From: Argyresthia goedartella
Lineage: Eukaryota > Arthropoda > Insecta > Lepidoptera > Argyresthiidae
Assembly: GCA_949825045.1 (NCBI GenBank)
Contig: OX463815.1
Span: forward strand, 26,775,356-26,839,355
Direction: 5' to 3'
Length of the DNA stretch: 64,000 nt
A program made the position numbers and the translations under genes. Positions within the stretch are counted from its first letter, which is position 1, and every line of letters starts with the position of its first letter. Shown piece by piece: positions 11,216 through 23,200 of this stretch. A model generated the notes under the pieces. The model saw only the letters and a list, made by a program, of their open reading frames with translations. It was not told the origin of the DNA and did no database searches.

Positions 11216-14200
11216 TATATTGAAGAGATCTACCTTTGTCCATTTATGTTTTGCAATATCATATTTTGTATCCGGTTTGATATTATGTACAATCCAAGCT
11301 GTACTCTATTTTGGCCTAAAGCCTTTCAATAAATCACTGTACAGACAAATTAATTATTATCTTTGTTATACATTTAATAGCCGTAAGTATTAATAATTTA
11401 GATTTTTTCTTGATAGATGGTTTCATTGTTCTATTCATGTTTTATCTTAATTTTCAGAGTTGGTGTTTATGTCTGAATGGTGGTCAGGGACAAGAGTGTC
11501 AATTTATGTAAAAAAAGATGAATATGAAAAGTATTATGGAAAGGAGCATGGCTATTTAATAATGAACCACAGCTATGAAATAGACTGGCTGATGGGATGG
11601 CACTTCTGTGATGGAATCAAAGTTCTTGGGGTAAGCCATATCTTTATTTAGTTACACATTAACTAAAGTAATTTATCTTTAAGAAAACTGTTAATATTAG
11701 TGATTTATTATAGCTGATAATAAATAATTTTATGATTTATTCTTACATACATTGTAAACGTCTTAAGTTTGATACCTATTAATGTCTTAATAAAAATGTC
11801 ACAAACACTTATTACCACTAAGTATCAGGTACCTATTACATACCGGTGTGCGGTGGGCTTCCCCTACACCCCCAAATTGATGGTCCATATTGTAAATGTT
11901 TACTGCCACAACCTTATCAAGAACATCACTATGTCAACCATTTTCATTTCAATACACCATAATGGGCTTTATTTAATACCAAGACTTGTTTTAAGACTGT
12001 CATGGTGACTATGCGGATCAGTAGATTCCTAAACTGAATCAGCTTATGACTTTGTGGTAACCCTCCTGGTTATTCAGAAGAAATTACTTGTTAGATATTC
12101 ATCCTTCAAGGTGTGTGTGATATACTCTCACTCTCATTAAGTAACTTGTAAGTTTATGTCAGTGCCTTTTTGTGTTATTAAAAGGAAATTACAAAACATT
12201 TATATTTTCAGAACTGTAAAGCATATGCCAAGAAATCCATTCAGTATATGCCACCAATTGGTTGGATGTGGAAGTTTGCTGAGTTTGTGTTCCTGGAAAG
12301 ATCATTTGAAAAGGATCAAGCAATCATTAAGCATCAAATATCAGAGATCTGCGACTATCCTGATCCAGTATGGGTGAGTAAAGCTGTGCAGTCCATGTGA
12401 AACTGACAGGACTTACTCTTTGCATGCTAAATGATATTATTTAGCCGTAGTCCCTTAACATTAGATTAAAAATCAAAAGACTTCGATCAAATCCTTAAAG
12501 TTCCATCAAGTTCCCATGGAAGATTCTTTAATGGCTGGTGAGACCAGGTTAATCAATCTTAGAGTTGTAACATGTGTAGGGAAATATGAGAATAAATATG
12601 CTCTTGTCTAAAATTACTTGATGATGAAATTGTTTCAGACTTGTAAACACTGTATGGAATCTAGAGCAAAAAGTAGTGAATGTGTTTTTCATTTACCATG
12701 TGCAAACTAGGTACTGTGTAATATTTAGAAGCATTACTAGATGTATCTTCTTAATATAAATAATCATAAATTAAGAAGTGCATCCATGCATTTATGAATT
12801 ATGTACAAGACAAACATTGATAATGAGCAATCAATATGATTAGATAAATTTATATCATTCATTAGTAACAACTGGTGAGTTGCTCATCTAAGTGCATAAT
12901 AGATGTAGTTTTACATTTTCGAATATACAGTAAAGAATGTAAAAGTATCTGACACTGAGGAACCCATTAAAAAAAAATTGGAAATCCAATTTCTATAAGA
13001 AAAGGTGTCATAACTAGACACTTTTGTCACTTCACTTCATATATTTAACACCTCATGATTAGATCCTCTCATCTGTAAAGATTTCACTTCAATTGTTGTT
13101 TCATTGCTCTATCCCGGAGCCGGTTATGTCCACAGACAAACGAGAGAACAATCTGACAACTCCATGCTTAATTGCTTACTAATATAAATTCCCCTTCCAG
13201 CTACTCATGACTCCAGAAGGCACGCGCTTCACCAAGTCCAAACACGAGGCGTCACTAAAGTTCGCCGCCGAGAAGAACCTGCCACTCCTCAAGCATCATC
13301 TCACGCCGCGCACGAGAGGTTTCACCACCAGCCTGCTGCACTTCCGCGGGAAGATACCAGCGATTTACAACATTCAGCTCGCCTTCGCTAAGGATAGCAA
13401 GGTAGAGTTTTGTTTGCCTACGTTGGCACAAGTTCCAGTTCCAGGGTTTACAAACAATTTGTCCTGTCCACACTTACCGGTGCCGAAACATGGACACTAA
13501 CCAAGGCGAAAAGTCACGCAAAGGGTCATGGAGCGTTCCGTGCTAGGCCAGACTTCAGGGCCGTACTCGCAATTCAGAAATAAGAAGTCGTTCTAAGATC
13601 GTCAATGTCGGCAAGCGAATCAGGGGACTGAAGTGGGGATGGGCAGGACACTTGGTAAGGAGAGATTACGAAAGGTGGACCAAAGCGGTTACAGAGTGGC
13701 TACCCAGAAGTGCCCAGAACCGCAAGAAGACTAGTGGGCAGACCAGCCAGATGGATGGATGGTAGGCAGTGGATGCGGGAGGCTCAGGACCGGGGTAGAC
13801 GGCTTGGTAAAGAAGAGGCGTATACCCAACAGTGGGTGAATGTGGGCTGATTGATCATGATAATGTTGGCACGCCCGAAGTTGCGACGATATCAAATTGA
13901 CGGGATGTCACTGGATGCGGTCGAGACAGGGCCGGGGATTAGCGCTGTATAGAAGAGGTTTAAGTGTAGTGGAAGTGTTAAGATGACGATGTTGGCAAAT
14001 GCTTATCATCATTTTTCCGAACTATCAACTAAATTCGTCTGTTTGGCCACTGGTTACTTTACCAAGTTAAATGGGATACTTAATGCAAGTCGCAAATTGT
14101 TGAGTTGAACATTGGCTAATTTCTATCTTTTGAAATATCATTACAACGGTATCTCGTAAAATATTGAAATTAGGACCTCCGAACCAAGTTGGGGGAGAAA

Positions 14201-17200
14201 AATTTCACCTTTAAATTTTTTCTTCACATTGGTGGCGCATGTTGACAGTTATATATATCGATAGAGAACCATCAACCGAACAAAAAATGGCATGTACTTA
14301 TGTCTTAAAGTGTAAAGTTTATGACAAATTAGGTTTATTAAAAAATACTTTCCCATCAAATTACTCGCTTTTGTGTGAACACGTGTGTAAACACAGCGAA
14401 ATCGGTCCAGTACTTTTACAGGAATATGGTAACCGACATAGGGGTGATTCCCACTGGACAGAAAACACGAAGACAGAAACCAAAGCAGGAAAGAACCAGA
14501 CAAAATTCGCGCGCGTCTTTGTGTCGTGTATGTCCAATGGGTATCGCGCCATACATACACACACACATACACACACAATACCTCTAACCCCAAAGCAATA
14601 AACACGCCTCTGTTCCCTTCCGTCCTTGGTGAGTAAAAATATAAATAAATGCCATTGCGGACGTCTTATGACCAGCAGCAGGACGATGTGAACTGAGCAC
14701 AATGTTGATTGCAGACGCCGCCCACCCTGACGAGCCTGCTGTTCGGGAAACCTGTGCACGCGCACCTATACATCGAGCGCATCCCCGTCGAGTCGGTCCC
14801 CGCGGACGAAGCTGCCGCCTCCAAGTGGCTGCACGACGCGTTCGTCGTCAAGGTAACGTGACGTGATTCTACACTGATCGGCGCAATGCCCACTAAAAAT
14901 ACAAAACTGAGACTGCGTTACGTGCCTCTGCCTTGTCTATTAAATGTGCATTGCCCCTTAAAGACTACAGTCCCATGGCGTACAATTTGTAAGGTTCCAA
15001 CAAAGTGACCAATCACGATAATTATAAATTAATTTGTAGTTATTTAATTGTTGAGAACTTCCAAATTGTACGCCTGTGACGTTATGTGTGAGAGGCCACA
15101 GAAGGCGCGACCTGAGAAATGCGTTTGTATGAGTGATAGGGTGACGCCACCTGCCGGACCGGTTGTGTGTGTGGCCGGCCGGCAAATTGTATGCGTGCAC
15201 ACCTACATTGTGCGTGACGCTGTATGTGTGCACGCACACAATCGCAATTCTCTGGTTCGCCTTCTTGCCTGTAGAAGGCTATAAAAAATGGCTAGGTGGA
15301 AAAGAAAGGGTTTACCAGAAATATTTCCTGAGCTGACTGGGGCGCTCAAAAGGTTAAGTTATCATGACGTCACAATATAGTTAGCATTTGTTATTAATTT
15401 TGTCTTGCAAAGTAACTTTGTCTAGACCAGACAACTATCGCATTACACAGAACCGTATCATCGTACGCTTGTACCGTGATTAGATAAGTGGTATTGGTAA
15501 GCAGACATAATACAGGATGCTACGCTTGGCAAATCTATCACACAGAGGACACGACATCAGCCATGACCCTATTACATGGTCAATATCATCATTCATAAAA
15601 ATCACATGGCTATCATGCATGATTGAGTCATCGCGTTACCGATAAAAGTAACAACAAGTGGAATCATTATAATAACAAATAATCCGAGCGCATTTTCTTT
15701 CAATACTACATACAAACTTATGAACGCACCCGGCTACGTACATAGAGTATGAAAGTAGCCGCACCAATTACTTTGTAAACTACATTTTGCGAAATCCAGC
15801 CTATTTACTTTTCACAAACATTATATTTTATAGCCTATGTCACTCCTACAACTTAGACGAATCCAACGACACCTCATTTATTACAAAACCTGCCAAGCTT
15901 GAGTCGGACTCGCGCACGAAGGGTTCCGTACCATTATCTATAAAAAAAACAACTGTCTAACTATCACGGTTCATGAGACACAGCCTGGTGACAGACAGAC
16001 AGAGGGACAACGGAGTCTTAGAAATAGGGTCCCGTTTGGCACCCTTCGGGTACGGAACCCTTAAAAGCCGTTTGGGCTGCAGCGCGTACTATCGAAATGG
16101 TCATAAATATTTACATACAAACGTACATACCCTCGAAAAAGATTTCCCTCCTTGTGCAGTCGGGAAAAAGACCTCCCGAGCAGCAGAACGTTTTGCGTAA
16201 TCAGATCATACATGAATAAAGTTGTTTAAAGAGCCTCCAGAAAGATTTATTGACGTATTGGTATAATAAGAACCTACCAAATACGACAATGAAAAAATAC
16301 AACATTGAATATTAAAATATTTTATTTCATGTGTCAATATTTGAATGCCCGCCAAGTTTTAAAGGTGCATTTTAAACCACTGCACTGTTGATGTTCAACC
16401 ACATTAATAAAAAACAGTCAAACTAAATATCAACAATTTTTCTTGTTAAAATTCAACTAATTTACACTACGGCATATTTATCTAATTGTAAAAAAGCGAC
16501 TTTGCCACTGCTTACTCGCAGCAAAGCGTTCGAGAAGGTCATGTTGAGGTGAAAAATTTGCTCACTGAGTGAGACAAAGTAGCTTTTTAATTTTGAATGT
16601 CGGTGACATAGGCGAAATCGCAAACAGCCAACGGATATCGAGTTATAATTCGTTGTTCTTTGACTGTTTGCGATTTCGCTAATGTTACAGATACTGCTAT
16701 CGATTTTTTACTCGATTGCAGTATCTGTGCTATTAAATTCCAAATAATCAAGCGTATCTCCTAGCCATTCTTATTGAAAAATAAAATAATTAGATAAATA
16801 TGCCGTAGTGGACGTCTTCAATTCAATTCTTCCTATTCAAAGATTTTTATTCATAATAGCACAAAAATTGAGACTTAATGAACGTCATAACATAATCAAG
16901 CAAGCTTAATAAAACATAAAGTAGATGCCTTATTATTAATGCATAATATATAGGGTGCAATGTACTGGTTTAATGCCAGATGTCTCGTAAAAAGTCATTA
17001 ATTTTGTAGTAGGCCTTTGTGCACAAAGTGTGCTTTATACATTTTATCTACACACGTATCATAAACCCTTTTAACTGCGTTCAAAAACCACACGTTACGA
17101 CCAGCTTAATGATAAACTTCTTGGTAAAAACTCATTTCTTATCTGAATATTGATCATTATGACCATAATGTACAAAAAATTGACAAATTATGACATTCAA

Positions 17201-20200
17201 ATTTCGAACGCCGACGCCCACCTGCGAGCCGCCCCTAGTTTGTCTGTGGAGTTGGTACTACTCAACAAGCTACAACTGCAGAGCAACGATCAATGCCACA
17301 ATGCCGGTCGAAGATGCGGTTCCTGAACACATCAAAGAGAGCTTATGATATGTGTGTAGATAAACTAGTGTATGTAACTATAAATAATTAGGCATTAAAA
17401 TTTGAGCCAAAATGTCCGAGTCATCATTTCCAATTTCGACGGAAATGCTCTTGTCGAGTCTTCAGTCATATCAGCCAGACAGAATTTTGCTGACAGGTAT
17501 TCGAAAAGCCGTGAATTTCGGTTTTAGTTTTCGTGTATCAGCCATTTTTCGAAAAATATAATTTTCCAAATTCTAATGGTGTTTTCTGAAATATGTAAAA
17601 AAACGCATAATCGCAGGTTTGAGCATGAAGATTAAGGTTCATATAAAAGTAAAATTTAAGGCAAAATTTTGGATATTTTGCTGCTACGCCATTACGTGAA
17701 ACCTTTATTTCCTAGAGGTTTAACAACGACTTTTGTCCACCTAGCTTGTTTTAGGCGAAACACTAACGGTTTTATACTTCTTTGAATGCGAAATTATGAT
17801 GCAAGTGAGGAGATGGTATCCCCACTTTTACTCGATCGATGTTCCAATTCAACTATTCTCGTCTGGCTTGGCCTCCCCCCATAACAGATCTTCGGTGCTC
17901 AATACTCGACTTGTTAGCCATGTCGTCGGGGCGGTGTGATTCCAAAACCAATCGATTACTCATTGCTCTATTGGCTAGCCATGTGAAATTTCCAGGGCGG
18001 CTTAGGCCGGGAAAGTCAAAGTCAAATTTCTTCATTTCTGTAAATATTTACATATGCTTAAGCAAACGTATTTTTTTTGCCTCCTCTCTGCATTGGACCA
18101 TGTGGGAAAGAAGGGCGTAGAAACTCCCATAGATTGATTTTTAGATCTCTTTTAAAAATTGGTTGTTCTTAACTAATTCTAATATTAAAATATTAATTAT
18201 TATAATTTGTAAGCACGAATAATAATAATTGCATACTTTTTACTCGACATGCTGGCCGTGGACTATGTGCGTGCGTGCCTGTGTGCGCAACAAATAAAGC
18301 GCAATGTAGTTCGCACGGCGTGCGGCAACCTAAGTGAAGTGAAATCCTGAACTCCGGGTCGGCCAGCCAAACGTACCTAAACCGCTGAGTGAGACCCCCC
18401 TGCCAAAACAAACCAACATGATTGTAGTATTTATTAAACAAATTACAACTATTTCACTTATACCTTATCTGATAAAGTTACTACACAGTGCACAGTTATA
18501 TACATGTCAGATTACATAGAGAGAGAGAGAGAGAGAGAGATCAGAATTCAGAGATAGATAGCGTAAGATTGTCAAAACCGTTAGTTTATAAACCAGACCG
18601 ATGGGGTTTAGAATTTACGTTTCTTTTGTTCTTACATGTCAACCTAACACGAATACTATTCGGGGGCTAGGGAAGGCTACCGCAGTGTTTGCCCCGGTAG
18701 GTATTTTGTTTGCAATTCAAGTTTAAACTAGTTCACAATTTAACGGTTTTATCATAAACTAACGCGTCATATCGTAAGCAGTACGGTACCGTTTACAATT
18801 TATCTATAGTTTGTAAACTAAGGAGAAAAAACGTTAGCTTATAAACTAACGGTTTTGACAATCTATCTTACGTACGGTGGCATATATACACTAACGAGCA
18901 ATGAAAAATTTCCACCCACAAAATGGCGACAAACACTATCTAATATCTCCTAAGACATAGTACCTAGCTTCATAAAATAAATATTTACCTTTTTAATTGG
19001 TAATATTCTGATGCGCTGCTAAATGTACTTTAATATTGCAGAGGGTGTCATTAAGCTAGCCTTTCCCGTTTAGGAGTTAATTGGTGCTATGTCACTGGAA
19101 CTTTTTCATTGCTCGTCAATGTATATACATAGTCAGGTCATAAGTTCTGTCACATGTGCAATATGAAATAATTTAGACATGTTTATTATTTATGTAAATA
19201 TTTATATAGCAAAATGAACTTAATAAAACATAGATTCTTATGGTGATAAAGTTTATTCAAAATGACCCCCGCGATTTTGAATACAGGCCTTTATTCTGCG
19301 CGGCCGGTCGTCTATCGCAGCACGAACAGGTCCATGTCAATATCGGCGGCTGCCTTAATCAAGGATGCCTTGAGTGACTCCAAATCAGGATGAGGCTTTG
19401 AGCAGGCCTTTTCCTCCAAGTGTTGCCATATTTTGTAATCTAACGGACTCAAATCTGGACGTGCCGGATGAAGTCGATTTCACGCGCCGCCAGCCAGTCT
19501 TGTGTGCTTTTCGCTCTATGAGCTGGCGCAGAATCTTGTTGGAATACCCAGTGCCTGTTATTAAACATGGTATGAGAAACAGGTTCCACAAGGTTCTTGA
19601 GGACTGTATTTTGATACACAACTGCGTTCGTTTTTACGCCTTTCTCACAAAAATGTACCTCAGTTAAGCCCCAATAAGAGACTCCCAACCAAACCATGAG
19701 CGAGGATGGAAAATGACCTCGTTGGACACGCGGAATACGGTTGCTCGCTTCTTCACTGCTGTGTGCGTACACCTTATGATTTTGTTTGTTGTAGCTCTCT
19801 TCCACGGTGAAAATTTTTTCATCCGAAAAAAGAATTTCCCGATGCTTTTTTCCCGCGTACCGCTTCAACAAAGCGCGGCATCTCTTTAGTCTCAGATCCA
19901 TAAAGCGAGCGTCCAAACGATGTCCTGTTTTTCTTCGATATGCCCTAAGCCCTAAGTCTTCATTTAGCACCCTTTTCACCGTGGTCCTGCTTAACCCCAT
20001 CTGAAGGGCCAACAGTTTCTGCTTACGTATGGGATTTCTTTGAATTCGCGCCTTCACAGCTTTTATCACTGCTGGAGTCCTAACAGAGCGAGGGCGACCA
20101 CTTCTTGACCTGTCATCTACACTAGAGTCTTCATTGTATCGTTTTATGGTACGATAAACGAATCTTTTGGTTATATTAAAATTTTTCAGTAAGTCAAAAA

Positions 20201-23200
20201 TCTGAATTGGCGCGTAACCGCAACGATGCAACGCAATAACTGCGACACGGTCTTCTTTAAGTGTCCACTCCATATTTAAAAATGAGGAAAATTCTAAAAA
20301 ATACAGATTTTTATTTTCATGAAAAATTCGAAATTCGAATTCAATAAACTATTTTGTGGCCAGCGTTCTAAATTTAAAAGATTTTATTGTGTGACAGAAC
20401 TTATGACCTGACTGTGTATATACCGCCTTATTCATAAAACTTATCAAACCTATGATAGCTAAAATGTGCTTTGTTTTTCTCACAAGCACAAATTTTAAAA
20501 TGACAGACAAAGACAAACGAATTATAACGGCATTATAGTTAAAATAGGTTTATTAGACGTTTATGAATAATGCAGATATTAAATATTCAATGCACAAAGG
20601 ACCCCAAACCGAACAAATGTTCTCTATCAATATGATATCACTATTCTTGAAAGATCACGATCAGGATTTCAAAGTACCTACCAGTTTACACAACATGTTT
20701 GTGTAAGCCTGCTCAGAGATGTGATAGTGTATATGTAACTACAATAGTGTAACAAAACTTGAACGCCACTGTACGGTACACCGATAAAAGAAATCAGATT
20801 TCTAAGGTTTTATCTGCTTTAGCATTTCGATTACAACCAAATGATATAAATACAGATGCTAATCTAAAGGATTTTTTTATCATTTTGTAAATAATCGTGA
20901 TGTACTTATGTATAATAATCTAAAGGATTATTTGAATTCGTATATGTGTATGTGTTTTTTTGTATTTCAGTAAATTGGTAAACTTATCGGCGTATAAGAG
21001 TTTTAACTACGGTATTAGAGTCACCGGCATAGTCTGACGGCATGATGACGGCTTGTGATTTCTATATTACCTACCTGAGTTGACCTCGTAAGACCAATGC
21101 CACTAACACTAAAAACAATATTTGGATTCCATAGTTAGCGAAAAAAGGCTTAGTTTATTATTTATTAGAAAATTTATATTGCCTCATTTTGACAAAGCGA
21201 AGCTGTAGAATCTCAAACCCCATTTGAATACTAGAACAACATACACAGGTGTTAAAGAAAGTTGTAGTTTCAAGGAGTTGTTAAGGACATCATTATGAAC
21301 AACTTTCACTTACACTGATTGGATCAGAGCTTTTTTTTCACATTACTTTTTGGGCCAAGCGGCCGACTGTTGGTCTCAATAGGAAGCGCTATAATTACCG
21401 GAGTGACAAAGAAGAACAGTAGTCCAGACGAAATGAACTTTATTCGCTATCATTGTACAGTTCAACTCACTGACATTTTTAATGCCTAATCAATCCTGCT
21501 TCCTATGCTGATCAAATCGGTTTTACCTGTGGGATACATACGTTTTGGGCCAACTTGGGCATATTGGTAGATGTTAAAACCCATCACCCCCATCCACAGG
21601 ACAAAATGCAAGAGTCCTTCCACAACACTGGCGACTTTTTCCTTGAGTCGGGCGTGCCAAGGGTGGAGCCGTTCGAGCTGCGCCCGCGCATCTGGTCGCT
21701 GGTCAACACCCTCGGCTGGGCGGTGGCGACGCTTGTGCCGATACTTTACTATCTGGTCGGGTTACTGCTCAGCGGACAACTGCTGTACTTCTCCCTTGGA
21801 TGCGCTCTCTTTGGTGCTTGTGAGTATCTATGCATTTAAGATATGATATATGTGCTTGTATTCTTGTATTTATCGTCTTAATTAATAGCGGTCTAACAAC
21901 TTAGGTTATTGTGGTGATTATTGCTTGTGGTGATGATTGCTTGTGGTTTTGGTAAGATGGCGATTTGATATGCACGAGAGCGAGAAAAGACTACAAAGGG
22001 GTCATTATACAGCGGTAGACAGTTGGGCACTGAAGCACTGACGGTTTGATGGTGACATATAAATGTAGCACAATAATGTTCCCACCGAGGGACACGGGCC
22101 TTTACCCGGGTGTGAGTAAGATTGAGCCATACTTCACCACGCTGGCTCAGTGCGGGTTGATAGAGGGGTGTCGGGCTTGTGGCCAACCCGACTGTCAGAA
22201 GTTATCAAGCTGTCTTTATGGTCTCTGACACAGCTTTACGACTACTACCAGCGATAGTAGCCGGGACCTACAGCTTAACGTGTCATCCGAAACACGGAAG
22301 CGTTTGAAACAAATGCCACATAGAACGGACACCCATCCAGTGCCCGTCTCAGCCAGATGTTCCTACCCGCACGATCGTTTCCGATGTGCGAATACCGCTA
22401 GGCCACGGACGCTTCTGGTGACATAGGGTCACCTCATTACAAATTCAAACTTGACAATATGTCGAGTAGTAGAACGGCTTCGCCGATGTCACGTGTTTTT
22501 ATATATTTCATTGTTTTGTGACAGGTTCACTTTCAGGAACCTGGAATTTTTAATGTTGATTTGTTGCAAGCACTACCCAGGAAGGACGTGAAGGCCTTCA
22601 GACGTGAGCAACTGGCTCTTCTGCATTATTGTAAAAGCAACGTATCGGGACGAAACTATCTTTCAATCAAGACACAGCTAACGCTAATTTGAGAAACGGT
22701 CTCTGACTGGGCCTGGGTGGCACCCTGTTTGGAAAAAACGTGTCGTGTGCTTTTTCTCGAGGAGATGGTAAAAAGGATGGAACTTCCTTCTATGCCAAAA
22801 CTGCTTGAATCTATTTGGCTGACTTTGGAACGTAGTGCTACGTTTTAAATTAGTGGTAGGCTGAATAAAACTTTAAATTAAAATAGTAACTCTCAGACAG
22901 CCTTTATTCTCATCATCGAGGATAGAAAATTTAAGCTAGTATTTACAAAAACTATTTAACATTTACGAAAACTATTTAAGTGAATTATGAAGTTAGGATT
23001 TATTATTAGACTTCAGGAGTTGTTCTTTAACTAAATATGCAGGTCAAATCTATATACCGTGATCGGTAGGCAACACGATGGGAAGATACAAGGAAGGTCG
23101 GCCGTCGTAGTCCAATAGAGAAGATCCCGACTCGCCAAGTAGGTGTAGCCTTGCTGTAAAAGGGGCGGCGCGGGTAGATCGCGCCGTAGGGAAAGGGGCG

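Noticed and set aside
14239..14765. Overlapping ORFs of 118-134 codons on both strands
   Set aside because: They cover a CA-type microsatellite and AGPAT intron 4; composition explains them and no domain is visible.
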